Shown one piece after another: positions 10,258 to 18,890 of a stretch of 32,925 nt of DNA (position 1 is the stretch's first letter; each line of letters opens with the position of its first letter). Under the pieces are notes generated by a model. That model had not been told where the DNA came from. It searched no databases and saw nothing but the letters and a program-made list of their open reading frames with translations. The stretch comes from Pseudomonadota bacterium (GTDB lineage Bacteria; Pseudomonadota; Alphaproteobacteria; Caulobacterales; Caulobacteraceae): assembly GCA_018241335.1 (NCBI GenBank), contig JAFEEA010000020.1, positions 1-32,925 on the forward strand, written 5' to 3'. A program made the translations under genes and the position numbers.

Positions 10258-10881
10258 CTACTCGTCGTCCTTGCGGCAAATCGGGGCGGGTTGATTCAGC
10301 GCGTCGGCGATAACGCGTCTTAGGCGGCAGGAATAGCGTTTTTCGTAGGTTCCTTCCGCTTGTAGGTACCGAATCGCCGGTGCGTTGCACTTGATGCGCT
10401 CCTTGATCAGGAACGCCCACCGCCGATCGCCCGGCGCCATCTGCAGAATCTGCTCGGAGGTGGTGATCAGCATGTAGCCGTAGGCGGTGTAGCGGTCCTG
10501 ATAGGTGTCGCCGTTCACCGAGCGCGGGTCGGTGGTCGCCATCAGCTTGCGGAACTTCTCGTCGGTGTTCGGGCAGGCCAGTTCGGGGTTGGCCAGGGTG
10601 GCCTGATTCAGGGCGTTCCAGCTCTGGTAGGTGGAATCCATGATGGTCACCTCGCGGGTGATCTTGAGCTGGTAGACGCCGACGCCGACGGCGATCACCG
10701 CGGTCAGGGCGGTGACCACGGCCGAGAGGCCGCCGACCAGGGCCCAGAACTCCACCGAGCCGATGACCAGCCGCCAGGTGCGCGGCGGCGCCTGCAGGGC
10801 GATGCCGACGTCGGTGTTGGGATCGGCCAGGGCGCGTCGCAGGGCGTCGCCGGTGATGTCGTGATTGCTGTCTTCGCTCAT
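10258..10881 (-). CDS. One-TM protein of unknown function encoded between nuoF and nuoG
   Basis: A 207-residue protein I cannot assign to a family. Residues 1-35 are hydrophilic, residues about 43-70 form one clear membrane helix, and a soluble C-terminal domain of about 135 residues follows, with four cysteines (about C103, C165, C185, C202) and a KDDE tail. A segment with SWNALNQ right after the helix resembles juxtamembrane helices of other one-TM bacterial proteins. It ends 6 bp before nuoG, so it is surely on the nuo transcript, and is preceded by a repeat element. Codon use and GC match the neighbours. Function unknown; a complex I-linked role is only inferred from position. Confidence 0.85.
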   Translation of the reverse strand: MSEDSNHDITGDALRRALADPNTDVGIALQAPPRTWRLVIGSVEFWALVGGLSAVVTALTAVIAVGVGVYQLKITREVTIMDSTYQSWNALNQATLANPELACPNTDEKFRKLMATTDPRSVNGDTYQDRYTAYGYMLITTSEQILQMAPGDRRWAFLIKERIKCNAPAIRYLQAEGTYEKRYSCRLRRVIADALNQPAPICRKDDE

Positions 10882-10940
10882 CGGCCCGCCCCGGGGCCCC
10901 GAGTACGATTGATTTTCCGAACCAGATCAACACCCAACAC

Positions 10941-11055
10941 CCGCTCATCCCGGCGAAGGCCGGGACCCAGGGCGACGCCGCGGTTCGCCAGAACGCGATG
11001 GAGTCCTGGCGCCGGAGAGGCCAATCTGGGTCCCGACTTTCGTCGGGATGAGCGG
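10941..11055. repeat. REP/BIME-like paired inverted repeat, copy 1
   Basis: Two 30-bp arms in opposite orientation (10941-10970 and 11026-11055) enclose a 55-bp centre. Each arm holds its own short hairpin: CCCGGC-GAAG-GCCGGG on the left, and CCCGAC-GAAA-GTCGGG when the right arm is read on the other strand. The arms differ at three bases, two of which are compensatory and keep the stem paired. A second copy lies at 12968-13098. It occupies the nuoF to one-TM-gene gap. The core resembles a dispersed family abundant in Caulobacterales and related genomes (from memory). Confidence 0.85.
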
Positions 11056-11149
11056 GATAGAGGGGGGGCAAGCCCCTGTCAGCCGAAGTGTTCCGCTACG
11101 TCCGAGCGGGTCGGCAATCGCCCCAGCAGCCGCCAGTTCAGGCGTCGCC

Positions 11150-12466
11150 CTACTCCGCCGCCACCAGGCTCGCGCCCTGAACGTGCGGCTTGCGGGCGCG
11201 GTAGGCGGCGATGCGGTCTTCCACCTCGTGGCGGAAGTGGCGGAAGAGGCCCTGGATCGGCCAGGCGGCGGCGTCGCCGAGGCCGCAGATGGTATGGCCC
11301 TCGACCTGGCTAGCCACGTCCAGGAGCATGTCGATCTCCTTGGGGTCGGCCTCGCCGGTGACCATCCGCTCCATGATCCGCCACATCCAGCCGGTGCCTT
11401 CGCGGCAGGGCGTGCACTGGCCGCAGCTCTCGTGCTTGTAGAAGTAGCTGAGGCGCGCGATGGCGCGGATCAGGTCGGTGTCCTTGTCCATGACGATCAT
11501 GGCCGCGGTGCCGAGGCCGCTCTTGAGCGCCGACAGGCTGTCGAAGTCCATCAGCGCCGTCTCGGCCTCCTCGGCCGGGATCATCCGCACCGACGAACCG
11601 CCGGGGATGATGGCCTTGAGGTTGCCCCAGCCGCCCCGCACGCCGCCGAAGTGCTCGTCGATGAGCTGGCGGATCGGGATCGACATCGCCTCCTCGACCA
11701 CGCAGGGCTTCAGGACGTGGCCCGAGGCGCTCATCAGCTTGGTGCCGGTGTTGTTCGCACGGCCGAACTGGGTGAACCACTCGGCCCCGCGGCGCAGGAT
11801 TTCCGGCCCCACCGAGATCGATTCGACGTTGTTGACCGTGGTCGGGCAGCCGTAGACGCCGGCGCCGGCCGGGAACGGCGGCTTCAGGCGCGGCTGGCCC
11901 TTCTTGCCTTCCAGGCTCTCCAGCAGCGCCATCTCGTCGCCGCAGATATAGGCCCCGCCGCCGTGGGTGACGCGGATGTTGCAGTCCCAGCCCAGCTTGG
12001 AGTTCTTGCCGATCAGCCCGGCCTCGGTGGCCTGCACGATCGCCGCCTCGAGGCGCTCGCGCTCGAGCACGTATTCGCCGCGGATGTAGATGAAGCAGTC
12101 GTGGGCGCGGATGGCGCGGCAGGCGACCAGGCAGCCCTCGATGAGCCGGTGCGGATCATAGCGCATGATCTCGCGGTCCTTGCAGGTGCCCGGCTCGGAC
12201 TCGTCGGCGTTGACCACCAGGTAGTGCGGACGCTCGCTCTCCTGCTTGGGCATGAAGGTCCACTTCAGGCCCGTGGAAAAGCCGGCGCCGCCGCGGCCGC
12301 GCAGGCCGGAGTTCTTGATCTGCTCGCAGAGCCACTCGGGCTCCATCTTCAGCATCTCGGCGGTGCCGTTCCAGATCCCGCGCTGCTTCGCCCCCTCCAG
12401 GCCCCAGTCATGGACGCCGTAGAGGTTGGTGAAGATGCGATCCTTGTCTTCCAGAATGCCGACCAT
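11150..12466 (-). CDS. nuoF: NADH-quinone oxidoreductase subunit F (NADH and FMN site)
   Basis: Entry point of electrons into complex I (438 residues): oxidises NADH through FMN and cluster N3. The FMN/NADH glycine-rich loop [13 protein letters not shown] lies at residues 57-69. The 4Fe-4S ligands are C348-x2-C351-x2-C354 in [12 protein letters not shown] and C394 in HTICGLGD. The ATG at 12466 is preferred because homologous sequence starts at [12 protein letters not shown]; the frame extends upstream through the neighbouring small gene, where it is not protein-like. A repeat element follows the stop and the upstream small gene ends 11 bp before the start. Confidence 0.97.
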   Translation of the reverse strand: MVGILEDKDRIFTNLYGVHDWGLEGAKQRGIWNGTAEMLKMEPEWLCEQIKNSGLRGRGGAGFSTGLKWTFMPKQESERPHYLVVNADESEPGTCKDREIMRYDPHRLIEGCLVACRAIRAHDCFIYIRGEYVLERERLEAAIVQATEAGLIGKNSKLGWDCNIRVTHGGGAYICGDEMALLESLEGKKGQPRLKPPFPAGAGVYGCPTTVNNVESISVGPEILRRGAEWFTQFGRANNTGTKLMSASGHVLKPCVVEEAMSIPIRQLIDEHFGGVRGGWGNLKAIIPGGSSVRMIPAEEAETALMDFDSLSALKSGLGTAAMIVMDKDTDLIRAIARLSYFYKHESCGQCTPCREGTGWMWRIMERMVTGEADPKEIDMLLDVASQVEGHTICGLGDAAAWPIQGLFRHFRHEVEDRIAAYRARKPHVQGASLVAAE

Positions 12467-12477
12467 GCTTGAACCGT

Positions 12478-12750
12478 TCAGCTTTGACCCGAGGGGTCGA
12501 AGGGATGGGCGCGCACCCAGGCGGTGCGCCGGAAAATGACCAGGGTGAAGAGCAGCCAGCCGGCGCCGATGACGGCGGCGCCGACCCACACCAGCCAGGG
12601 CGGCGTCTCGGGCCGGTAGCGGCCGGCCACCAGCACCAGCACGCCCAGCAGGCAGAGCACCAGGCCCGCCGTCTGCTCGCGACGATAGAGGCCGCGATAG
12701 GCGTCCAGATAGGCCATGCGCTGGGCCAGGAGGGCGGCGTCCTCGTCCAT
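12478..12750 (-). CDS. Small two-TM protein encoded upstream of nuoF
   Basis: Predicted 90-residue membrane protein of unknown family. An N-terminal hydrophilic helix of about 26 residues rich in Arg, Tyr and Glu is followed by two membrane helices (about 27-43 and 52-72) and a short basic tail ending in HPFDPSGQS. The ATG overlaps the stop of the upstream 68-residue gene in TGATG, which shows translational coupling, and nuoF starts 11 bp after its stop. Its frame has high third-position GC like neighbouring genes. It could be an assembly factor or accessory subunit of complex I; this is inferred from context alone. Confidence 0.8.
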   Translation of the reverse strand: MDEDAALLAQRMAYLDAYRGLYRREQTAGLVLCLLGVLVLVAGRYRPETPPWLVWVGAAVIGAGWLLFTLVIFRRTAWVRAHPFDPSGQS

Positions 12751-12956
12751 CAGGCGCCGCGCCCCTTGAGGAAGCCGGCGATCAGCCAGATCTGGGCGCC
12801 GAAGCCGACCATCAGGGCGGCGCCGAACAGCCAGTTCATCCAGCCGATGTGAAACGCCATGCCGCCCACGATCCCGGCCACGGCGGCCAGGGCGCAGACG
12901 CCGTTGATGATCAGGGTGGTGATCAGGCGCTTCTGCTGGATGGCGACGTCGCTCAT
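12750..12956 (-). CDS. Small two-TM protein encoded between nuoE and nuoF
   Basis: Predicted 68-residue membrane protein: a short basic N-terminus ([10 protein letters not shown]), a first helix around residues 12-33, a second around 40-62, and a basic GFLKGRGA end. I do not recognise the family. The ATG at 12956 is chosen over a TTG two codons upstream; a GGGG stretch just before the ATG could act as a weak ribosome binding site. The repeat arm ends only 11 bp upstream of this start. Its stop overlaps the next gene's start by 1 bp, so the two small membrane proteins are probably made together. Confidence 0.78.
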   Translation of the reverse strand: MSDVAIQQKRLITTLIINGVCALAAVAGIVGGMAFHIGWMNWLFGAALMVGFGAQIWLIAGFLKGRGA

Positions 12957-12967
12957 CCCCAATACCC

Positions 12968-13098
12968 CCGCTCATCCCGGCGAAGGCCGGGATCCAGGGC
13001 GGCGGTTCGAACAACCAGAACACTCGCCACGGGAATCGCCAGGCGCCCCGGAAGGCCGAGAGGCTTTCCTGGGTCCCGGCCTTCGCCGGGATGAGCGG
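12968..13098. repeat. REP/BIME-like paired inverted repeat, copy 2
   Basis: Same structure as copy 1: 30-bp arms at 12968-12997 and 13069-13098 in inverted orientation, centre of 71 bp. The two arms differ at one base only (GATCCAG against GACCCAG), and each contains the CCCGGC-GAAG-GCCGGG hairpin. The centre is unrelated to that of copy 1. It lies between nuoE and the 68-residue membrane protein gene, so in the polycistronic mRNA it can form stable stem-loops on the upstream side of the nuoF block. Confidence 0.87.
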
Positions 13099-13113
13099 TG
13101 TGTAGGGTGTGGC

Positions 13114-13791
13114 TCAAGCCGCGGGTTCCTTGGGCTTGGCGCCCGGCGCGTTGGGTAGCTTCTTGATCGGCTTGGCGGCCGAGCCGTCGTAGAGCTTGGG
13201 ATCGAGCAGGACCTGCGGCCCGCCCTCCGGCGCGGCGCCCTGGCGGCCGATGTAGGACTTTGGCTCGGGCTTCTTGCCGGCCGCGAAGTCGTCGAGGATT
13301 TGCCTAAGGATCTGCGGCGACAGGTCGTCGTAGTAGTAGTCGTTGATGGCGGCCATCGGGGCGTGGGTGCAGGCGCCCAGGCACTCGACCTCTTCCCAGG
13401 AGAACTTGCCGTCCTTGGAGACGTGGTTCTTGGGGCCGATCCTTTCGATCAGGACCTTCTCCAGGTCCTTGGCGCCGCGCAGCATGCAGGGCGTGGTGCC
13501 GCAGAGCTGCACGAAGGCGACCTTGCCCACCGGCTCCAGCTGGAACATCACATAGAAGGTCGCCACTTCGAACACGCGGATCACGGGCATGCCCAGCATG
13601 TCGGCGATGACGCGCAGGGCGGGCTCGCACACCCAGCCTTCCTGCTTCTGCGCCAGCCACAGCAGCGGGATCACCGCCGACTGCTGGCGGCCGGTCGGGT
13701 ACTTGGCGATCCACCAGTTGGCCTTCTCCAGGTATTCCGGCGTGAAGGCGAAGCTCGCGGGCTGTTCCTTGGCGAGGCGGCGGACGGACAT
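13114..13791 (-). CDS. nuoE: NADH-quinone oxidoreductase subunit E (2Fe-2S, thioredoxin-like)
   Basis: Partner of NuoF in the NADH dehydrogenase module (225 residues). It binds cluster N1a through C97-x4-C102 (LCGTTPCMLRG) and C137-x3-C141 (ECLGACTHAP), in a thioredoxin-like fold that starts near residue 85. Residues 15-75 form the N-terminal helical bundle. A low-complexity Pro/Lys/Ala tail of about 45 residues (KKPEPKS to KPKEPAA) extends the protein beyond the fold, as in many Alphaproteobacteria. The upstream SnoaL-like gene ends 3 bp before the ATG. Confidence 0.97.
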   Translation of the reverse strand: MSVRRLAKEQPASFAFTPEYLEKANWWIAKYPTGRQQSAVIPLLWLAQKQEGWVCEPALRVIADMLGMPVIRVFEVATFYVMFQLEPVGKVAFVQLCGTTPCMLRGAKDLEKVLIERIGPKNHVSKDGKFSWEEVECLGACTHAPMAAINDYYYDDLSPQILRQILDDFAAGKKPEPKSYIGRQGAAPEGGPQVLLDPKLYDGSAAKPIKKLPNAPGAKPKEPAA

Positions 13792-13794
13792 GGA

Positions 13795-14145
13795 CTAGCC
13801 CCTGACGAAGTCGACGCGGGCGATCTTGCCGCCGGCGATGGTGTAGATCGCGGCCACCTGGAAGGTGTCGCCGCCGGGCGTGCGCGCCACCCGTTCATGG
13901 TCGATGACGGTGTTTCCGATCACGATCCGGTTGACCAGCTCGGCCTTGTTCTGGGGGAACTCGGCGAACAGCTTGGCGTAGGCCTCGCGATAGGCGGCCA
14001 TGCCCTGGCGAACCACGGCGCCGTTGAAGTCGGCCACCACCACGTCGTCGGCGTAGCAGGCGCAGTGCGCGTCCAGGTCCTGGACGTTGTAGGCGTCGAG
14101 CTGGGCCTGGGCGAGGTCGGTCGGGCTTAGGGTCGCCACGCTCAC
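13795..14145 (-). CDS. SnoaL-like / NTF2-fold protein encoded between nuoD and nuoE
   Basis: A 116-residue protein of the ketosteroid-isomerase-like (NTF2) superfamily, judged from an N-terminal helix with [19 protein letters not shown], the [15 protein letters not shown] helix, and a run of beta-strands ending in [12 protein letters not shown]. There is no signal peptide or membrane segment, so it is expected in the cytoplasm. The start is taken as the GTG that overlaps the nuoD stop (GTGA); a second GTG two codons later is equally possible. nuoE follows after 3 bp. The fold serves many functions (isomerase, hydrolase, ligand binding), so no reaction is claimed. Confidence 0.85.
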   Translation of the reverse strand: MSVATLSPTDLAQAQLDAYNVQDLDAHCACYADDVVVADFNGAVVRQGMAAYREAYAKLFAEFPQNKAELVNRIVIGNTVIDHERVARTPGGDTFQVAAIYTIAGGKIARVDFVRG

Positions 14146-15407
14146 CGGTCGATCTCCCCGAACACGATGTCGAGGCTGCCGAGGATGGCGGAAACGTCGG
14201 CCAGCATGTGGCCGCGATTGATCCAGTCCATGGCCGCCAGGTGCGGGAAGCCCGGCGCGCGGATCTTGCAGCGGTAGGGCTTGTTGGTGCCGTCGGCGAC
14301 CAGGTAGACGCCGAACTCGCCCTTGGGCGCCTCGACCGCGGCGTAGACCTCGCCGGCCGGCACGTGGAAGCCCTCGGTGTAGAGCTTGAAATGGTGGATC
14401 AGCGCCTCCATCGAGCGCTTCATCTCGCCCCGGCGCGGCGGCGACACCTTGTGGTCGTCGCTCAGCACCAGGCCGGGCGTCTTCTTGAGGCGCTCGGTGC
14501 ACTGCAGGATGATGCGGATCGACTGGCGCATCTCTTCCATGCGGCAGAGGTAGCGGTCGTAGCAGTCGCCGTTGACGCCCAGCGGGATGTCGAACTCAAG
14601 CTGGTCGTAGCACTCGTAGGGCTGGTTGCGGCGCAGGTCCCAGGCGATGCCCGAGCCGCGCACCATCACGCCGGTGAAGCCCCAGTCGATGGCTTCCTGC
14701 TTGCTGACCACGCCGATGTCGACGTTGCGCTGCTTGAAGATGCGGTTGCCGGTGATCAGCTTGTCGATGTCAGCCAGCGGCTTGTGGAACGCCTTGGCCC
14801 AGTCCTCGATGTCCTGCACCAGCTCCGGCGGCAGGTCCTGGCGAACGCCGCCCGGCCGGAAGTAGTTGGCGTGCATCCGAGCCCCGGAGGCGCGCTCATA
14901 GAACACGAACAGCTTTTCGCGCTCCTCGAAGCCCCACAGCGGCGGGGTCAGGGCGCCGACGTCCATGGCCTGGGTGGTGACGTTCAGCAGGTGGTTCAGG
15001 ATCCGGCCGATCTCGTTGTAGAGCACGCGGATCAGCTGGCCGCGGATCGGCACCTCCAGGCCCATCAGCTTTTCGATGGCCATGACGAAGGCGTGCTCCT
15101 GGTTCATCGGAGCGACGTAGTCGAGGCGGTCGAAATAGGGCGTGTTCTGGGTGTAGGGCCGCCCTTCCATCAGCTTCTCGGTGCCGCGGTGCAGCAGGCC
15201 GATGTGCGGGTCGACCCGCTCGACCAGCTCGCCGTCCAGCTCCAGCACCAGGCGAAGCACGCCGTGCGCGGCCGGGTGCTGGGGGCCGAAGTTGATGTTG
15301 AACTTGCGGACCGGGGTTTCTGGGATCGAGCCGTCCAGCGGCTTGCCCTCGGGCGGGGTGCGCTCGAAGACGTCCGTGCTTTCAGCGGGGGAATTGCTGC
15401 CCGTCAT
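14142..15407 (-). CDS. nuoD: NADH-quinone oxidoreductase subunit D (49-kDa type)
   Basis: Forms the quinone-reduction site with NuoB (421 residues). The N-terminal motif GPQHPAAHG (about residues 41-49) contains the conserved histidine of the quinone pocket, followed by [16 protein letters not shown] and the conserved [12 protein letters not shown]. The hydrogenase-like C-terminal end finishes with the conserved FGEIDR. NuoC and NuoD are separate, not fused. The ATG at 15407 overlaps the nuoC stop (ATGA); an upstream in-frame extension is the antisense-like shadow of nuoC and is rejected. About 30 Pro/Ser-rich residues precede the core. Confidence 0.97.
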   Translation of the reverse strand: MTGSNSPAESTDVFERTPPEGKPLDGSIPETPVRKFNINFGPQHPAAHGVLRLVLELDGELVERVDPHIGLLHRGTEKLMEGRPYTQNTPYFDRLDYVAPMNQEHAFVMAIEKLMGLEVPIRGQLIRVLYNEIGRILNHLLNVTTQAMDVGALTPPLWGFEEREKLFVFYERASGARMHANYFRPGGVRQDLPPELVQDIEDWAKAFHKPLADIDKLITGNRIFKQRNVDIGVVSKQEAIDWGFTGVMVRGSGIAWDLRRNQPYECYDQLEFDIPLGVNGDCYDRYLCRMEEMRQSIRIILQCTERLKKTPGLVLSDDHKVSPPRRGEMKRSMEALIHHFKLYTEGFHVPAGEVYAAVEAPKGEFGVYLVADGTNKPYRCKIRAPGFPHLAAMDWINRGHMLADVSAILGSLDIVFGEIDR

Positions 15408-16051
15408 GCCGGCTTCTCCGCCTTCTCGTCGCCGGGCAGTTGATAGGGATAGCCCTCGCCCGGCTTGGCGTATTCGGCCCCTTCCCACGGCGACAGGAAG
15501 TCCCAGGAGCGGAACTCCACCGACTTCACCGGTTCGTAGACCACGCGCTTGAGGTCGTCGTCGTAGCGGACCTCGACATAGCCCGTCATCGGGAAGTCCT
15601 TGCGCAGCGGGTGCCCGTGGAACCCGTAGTCGGTCAGGATGCGGCGCAGGTCCGGATGGTTGTCGAAGAAGATGCCGTACATGTCGAACGCTTCGCGCTC
15701 GAACCAGTCGGCGACCGGGAACACGCCGACGACGCTGGGCACGGCCGTGTCCTCGTCGGTCTCGACCTTGACCCGGATGCGGCGGTTCTTGGTCATCGAC
15801 AGCAGGTGGTAGACCACGTCGAAGCGCAGGGGCCGCTGCGGATAGTCGGCGCCGGCCAGGTCGATCAGCTGGTGGAACTGGAACTGCGGGTTGTCGCGCA
15901 GGTTGGCCAGGGCGTCGACGATGCGCGCGGCGGGCGCCGTCACCGTCAGCTCGCCATAGGCCACCGAATAGTCGCGGATGGCCCCGGCCGAATTGGCCAC
16001 CACGGCCTGTCCCAGGGTCTCCAGCTCGTCATGGGTCGCCGGCCAGCTCAT
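15404..16051 (-). CDS. nuoC: NADH-quinone oxidoreductase subunit C (30-kDa type)
   Basis: Peripheral-arm structural subunit (215 residues). The family signature is plain: [32 protein letters not shown] split around residues 125-155, followed by [13 protein letters not shown]. The C-terminal extension with [15 protein letters not shown] is typical of alphaproteobacterial and mitochondrial forms. The ATG overlaps the nuoB stop by 4 bp and its stop overlaps nuoD by 4 bp, which gives a chain of translational coupling from nuoA to nuoD. Confidence 0.97.
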   Translation of the reverse strand: MSWPATHDELETLGQAVVANSAGAIRDYSVAYGELTVTAPAARIVDALANLRDNPQFQFHQLIDLAGADYPQRPLRFDVVYHLLSMTKNRRIRVKVETDEDTAVPSVVGVFPVADWFEREAFDMYGIFFDNHPDLRRILTDYGFHGHPLRKDFPMTGYVEVRYDDDLKRVVYEPVKSVEFRSWDFLSPWEGAEYAKPGEGYPYQLPGDEKAEKPA

Positions 16052-16608
16052 CGTTCGATGTTCCCCGTGCGGCGGATCTTCTTCTGAAGCTGCAGCACCC
16101 CGTAGACCAGGGCCTCGGCGGTGGGCGGGCAGCCGGGGACGTAGATGTCCACCGGCACGATGCGGTCGCAGCCGCGCACCACCGAATAGCTGAAGTAGTA
16201 GTAGCCGCCGCCGTTGGCGCAGCTGCCCATGGAGATGACGTAGCGGGGCTCCGGCATCTGGTCGTAGACCTTGCGCAGGGCCGGAGCCATCTTGTTGGTC
16301 AGGGTGCCGGCGACGATCATCACGTCGCTCTGGCGCGGCGAGGCGCGCGGGGCGAAGCCGTAGCGCTCAAGGTCGTAGCGCGGCATCGAGGCGTGCATCA
16401 TCTCGACCGCGCAGCAGGCCAGGCCGAAGGTCATCCACATCAGCGAGCCGGTGCGCGCCCAGGTGATCAGGTCGTCGGCGGCGGCGGTGACGAAGCCCTT
16501 GTCGGCCAGGGCCGCGTTGACCCCGTCGAAATAGGGGTCGTGCGCCTTGGGATCGTAGCCCTCGACGGTCGCGCGCGCGGCGGACCCGGCCGGAACGATT
16601 ACTCCCAT
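16048..16608 (-). CDS. nuoB: NADH-quinone oxidoreductase subunit B (cluster N2)
   Basis: Holds the terminal 4Fe-4S cluster N2 that reduces quinone (186 residues). Ligands are the tandem C65-C66 in [12 protein letters not shown]130 in [11 protein letters not shown], and C160 in [10 protein letters not shown]. The ATG at 16608 matches the start of homology; the frame stays open further upstream only as a shadow of nuoA. It overlaps the end of nuoA by 10 bp. Residues 1-38 form a short variable N-terminal region. Confidence 0.97.
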   Translation of the reverse strand: MGVIVPAGSAARATVEGYDPKAHDPYFDGVNAALADKGFVTAAADDLITWARTGSLMWMTFGLACCAVEMMHASMPRYDLERYGFAPRASPRQSDVMIVAGTLTNKMAPALRKVYDQMPEPRYVISMGSCANGGGYYYFSYSVVRGCDRIVPVDIYVPGCPPTAEALVYGVLQLQKKIRRTGNIER

Positions 16609-16976
16609 TCCAGGGCTCCCTTCTTCCACTCGTAGATGAAGCCCACCGTCAGGATACCGAGGAACAGCATCATGCTCCAGAAGGCGTAGATCCCGACATC
16701 GTGCGGCATCTTCATCAGCGTCACCGCCCAGGGGAACAGGAACGCCACCTCCAGGTCGAAGATGATGAACAGGATCGAGACCAGGTAGAAGCGCACGTCG
16801 AACTTCATGCGCGCGTCGTCGAAGGCGTTGAAGCCGCACTCGTAGGACGACAGCTTTTCCGGGTCGGGCGCGGTGGGCGCGAACACCGCCGAAGCGATGT
16901 AGAAAACCAGGCCGATGATGCTGGACAGGCCCAGGAAGATCACGATCGGCAGGTACTGCAGTAGAAAGGCGTTCAT
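16599..16976 (-). CDS. nuoA: NADH-quinone oxidoreductase subunit A
   Basis: First gene of the operon; 125 residues with three membrane helices. The conserved cytoplasmic loop [12 protein letters not shown] with its cysteine lies around residues 46-57, and a conserved acidic [15 protein letters not shown] segment forms the second helix. Its stop lies 10 bp inside nuoB. A CCGAGG stretch about 6-7 bp before the ATG can serve as ribosome binding site. The 104-bp gap upstream contains an inverted repeat and probably the operon promoter. Confidence 0.97.
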   Translation of the reverse strand: MNAFLLQYLPIVIFLGLSSIIGLVFYIASAVFAPTAPDPEKLSSYECGFNAFDDARMKFDVRFYLVSILFIIFDLEVAFLFPWAVTLMKMPHDVGIYAFWSMMLFLGILTVGFIYEWKKGALEWE

Positions 16977-17014
16977 GCGAGGCCTCGGCGGGAGTCGCGG
17001 CTCTTCTAGACCAA

Positions 17015-17046
17015 GGGTCGGCGCGGTTCAAACGCCAAGCCGACCC
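17015..17046. promoter_or_regulatory. Inverted repeat in the nuoA upstream gap
   Basis: A perfect 8-bp inverted repeat, GGGTCGGC at 17015-17022 and GCCGACCC at 17039-17046, with a 16-bp centre, lies 38 bp upstream of the nuoA ATG. In the minus direction no T-run follows, so it is not a good rho-independent terminator. It may be an operator for the nuo promoter or a stem-loop in the nuo leader. The function is not decided by the sequence. Confidence 0.4.
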
Positions 17047-17080
17047 CGGCGCCGATGTTCTGCGAGGCGCCCCTCCCCGC

Positions 17081-18142
17081 TCACACGAGCGCGCCCTCGC
17101 CGCTCAACATCCGGGCGTGGAAGCGTTCGCCCATGCGGCGGTATCCGGCCGTGTTCGGATGCAGGTCGTCGGGCAGGTCGGTGGCGTCGGCGGCGCCGAA
17201 CAGCGCCAGGCCCGAGAGATAGCGGATCGCCCCGTCGCCGGCCGCGACGCGGGCCTGGACCACGGCGTCGAGGAGCTCACGCATGCGCGCCAGCGGCAGG
17301 CCGCCGCCGCTGCCCTGGTCCTCGCGCCCCGGCGAGAAGATCGGCGAGACGAGGCAGATGGGCGTGGCCGCGTGCTTTTCGCGGATGATCGACAGCATGG
17401 AATGGGCGCTATCCAGGAAGGTGCGCTCCTTCAGCATTCCCTCGCCCCAGACATTGATCCCCAGCTTCAGCACAATGGCGTCGGCGCGCTGGTCGCGGAT
17501 GATCCGGGCGGCCAGGCCGCTCAGCAGGCACGAGCCGCCCCAGCCCAGGTTGACGTGCCGCAGGCCGGCGAGGTTCGCGGCCACCGCGCCCCAGGTTCCG
17601 GCCGCGCCCGTGGCCTCCATGCAGTGGCTGATCGAACTGCCGTGGAAGAGGATGGTCCTGCGATCGTCCGGCCAGGGGCGGACCTCGGTCCCGTCGTCGG
17701 TCTCCAGCCCCCGGATCGACACCGTGGCCGCCTGGGGCAGCCAGATCTCGACACCCTTGTCGCCGGCCGGCAGGCCCTCGAAGGTCACGCTCGCCCGCTC
17801 GTCGCCGACGCCGGTCATGTCGGCTTGCAGTTCCTGGCCGCCCTCGGCCCAGGCTCGCCCGGCCGGGCGGCCGTCGACGAAGAGGTCATAGGCGCCGCGC
17901 CGCTCCGCCCCCGGCTCGCCGACCATCAGGCGCTGGTTCACGTGCAAGCGGACGCTGGTCGACGGGGTTCGAAAGCGCAGCCGCACGCCGGCCGGCGTCG
18001 AGGCCACCCAGCGGGTGAAGGGGTCGTAGAAACTTGCCTCGGGCAGCGGATAGCGCAGGGGCTGCACCGAATCGGGCCGGCGGCGCACGTCGACGCATCC
18101 ATCCAGCAGTCCCGCGATCGTCTCCAGATCGGCCCGCGCCAT
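17081..18142 (-). CDS. SGNH/GDSL-family hydrolase with N-terminal beta-sandwich domain
   Basis: A 353-residue predicted esterase with no signal peptide. Residues about 30-150 form a beta-rich domain like the jelly-roll of carbohydrate esterases, and residues 160-350 form the SGNH domain. Block I is HGSSIS with the likely nucleophile S170; the Gly block is in GWGGSC (about 200-204); the block III GxN is KLGINVW (G228, N230); the catalytic Asp-His pair is DLHPN (D326 and H329 region). The substrate may be an acetylated or methylated sugar, but that is inference. The ATG at 18142 is preferred over a longer frame that lacks domain sequence. It shares orientation with nuoA but is probably separately transcribed. 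Confidence 0.85.
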   Translation of the reverse strand: MARADLETIAGLLDGCVDVRRRPDSVQPLRYPLPEASFYDPFTRWVASTPAGVRLRFRTPSTSVRLHVNQRLMVGEPGAERRGAYDLFVDGRPAGRAWAEGGQELQADMTGVGDERASVTFEGLPAGDKGVEIWLPQAATVSIRGLETDDGTEVRPWPDDRRTILFHGSSISHCMEATGAAGTWGAVAANLAGLRHVNLGWGGSCLLSGLAARIIRDQRADAIVLKLGINVWGEGMLKERTFLDSAHSMLSIIREKHAATPICLVSPIFSPGREDQGSGGGLPLARMRELLDAVVQARVAAGDGAIRYLSGLALFGAADATDLPDDLHPNTAGYRRMGERFHARMLSGEGALV

Positions 18143-18227
18143 GGTTCTTCCCCTTGCATCGCCCCGGTTTTGAGCCAGCGATAGCCGCAATCGCGCGGCG
18201 AGACCACGCGCCGCATGACGAGGGCTG

Positions 18228-18256
18228 TTGACGCGCGCCCTCGCCGGACCTATCAG
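18228..18256 (+). promoter_or_regulatory. Predicted sigma-70 type promoter of tRNA-Asp
   Basis: TTGACG (18228-18233) as -35 and TATCAG (18251-18256) as -10, with an ideal 17-bp spacer, lie 41 bp before the first base of the tRNA. The expected start is near 18263, giving a leader of about 35 nt, normal for a stable RNA. No matching promoter-like pair was noticed elsewhere in this gap. Confidence 0.6.
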
Positions 18257-18297
18257 ACGCCCCTCGCGCCGCCGGGCCATCCCGTCGGCCGCCCTAC

Positions 18298-18374
<77 letters not shown>

Positions 18375-18397
18375 TTTCCCCACAGTCCGGAAGTGAT

Positions 18398-18413
18398 CGC
18401 GCCGCCCGGCGCG
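18398..18413. terminator. Stem-loop between tRNA-Asp and the convergent small gene
   Basis: CGCGCC-GCCC-GGCGCG forms a strong 6-bp stem with a 4-nt loop 24 bp after the tRNA and 16 bp after the end of the convergent hypothetical gene. No T-run follows on either side, so terminator function, possibly in both directions, is only plausible. Confidence 0.35.
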
Positions 18414-18428
18414 GAACCGTCGCCGCGT

Positions 18429-18650
18429 TCAGCTTGCGCGCGGCTCGGACGACCCGGGGCCAAGGTCGCGGCGAGCCGTGGCGAAGACTTCCGTCCCCTC
18501 CACATCGATGCGCACCGCCTGGTGATGCGACGACTGCAGCAGGTATCTGATGGCGAAGGCCCGGGCCGCCGCCTCGTCGTCGTCGATCACGAAGTGGAGC
18601 GTCGGCGTCGAGTAGCGGTCGTCGTCGATGAAGATGGAAAAGGTGGTCAT
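18429..18650 (-). CDS. Small conserved-type hypothetical protein
   Basis: A 73-residue soluble protein beginning MTTFSIFIDDDRYSTP, with alternating strands and one helix (DDEAAARAFAIRYLL) and a second strand pair (AVRIDVEGTEVFAT). This suggests a small alpha/beta fold; I do not recognise a named family. The start is uncertain: an ATG at 18725 in the same frame has a better-placed GAGAGG ribosome binding site and would add 25 less protein-like residues. It converges with the tRNA gene. Function unknown. Confidence 0.7.
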   Translation of the reverse strand: MTTFSIFIDDDRYSTPTLHFVIDDDEAAARAFAIRYLLQSSHHQAVRIDVEGTEVFATARRDLGPGSSEPRAS

Positions 18651-18890
18651 GGCCACCCCCAAGGGCGCCGAGGCGTCGCGGGAGGCGTCGCAAGGCCCGG
18701 CACCGTCTCGCGGGCGAGTAAACATGACAATGCACCTCTCGCGATTGTGACAGCGCGCTGCCAGAATGGCCGAGGCGCCCGCATCGGGCCGAGGTTCGAC
18801 AATCCGTTCCGTGACGGCTGACTTCGGGGCCCGGTCAGGCTATCTGGCCCCTGGGCGCGCGGCCTGCCGCCGCGGCCCCCGGGGGTGGCG

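Noticed and set aside
9455..11071. Minus-strand frame of 538 codons across nuoG and the repeat element
   Set aside because: Contains the VPAFAGMSG-type translation that is a well-known false product of this repeat family; nuoG occupies another frame.
12954..12990. Same GGGATGAGCG string in the repeat arm and at the start of the 68-residue gene
   Set aside because: ATGAGCGAC is a common gene start, and only about 10 bases agree; likely coincidence rather than a gene start derived from the repeat.
18660..18790. Sigma-54-like TGGCAG-N5-TGTC upstream of the small hypothetical gene
   Set aside because: The -12 element lacks the needed TGC core, so the match is too weak.
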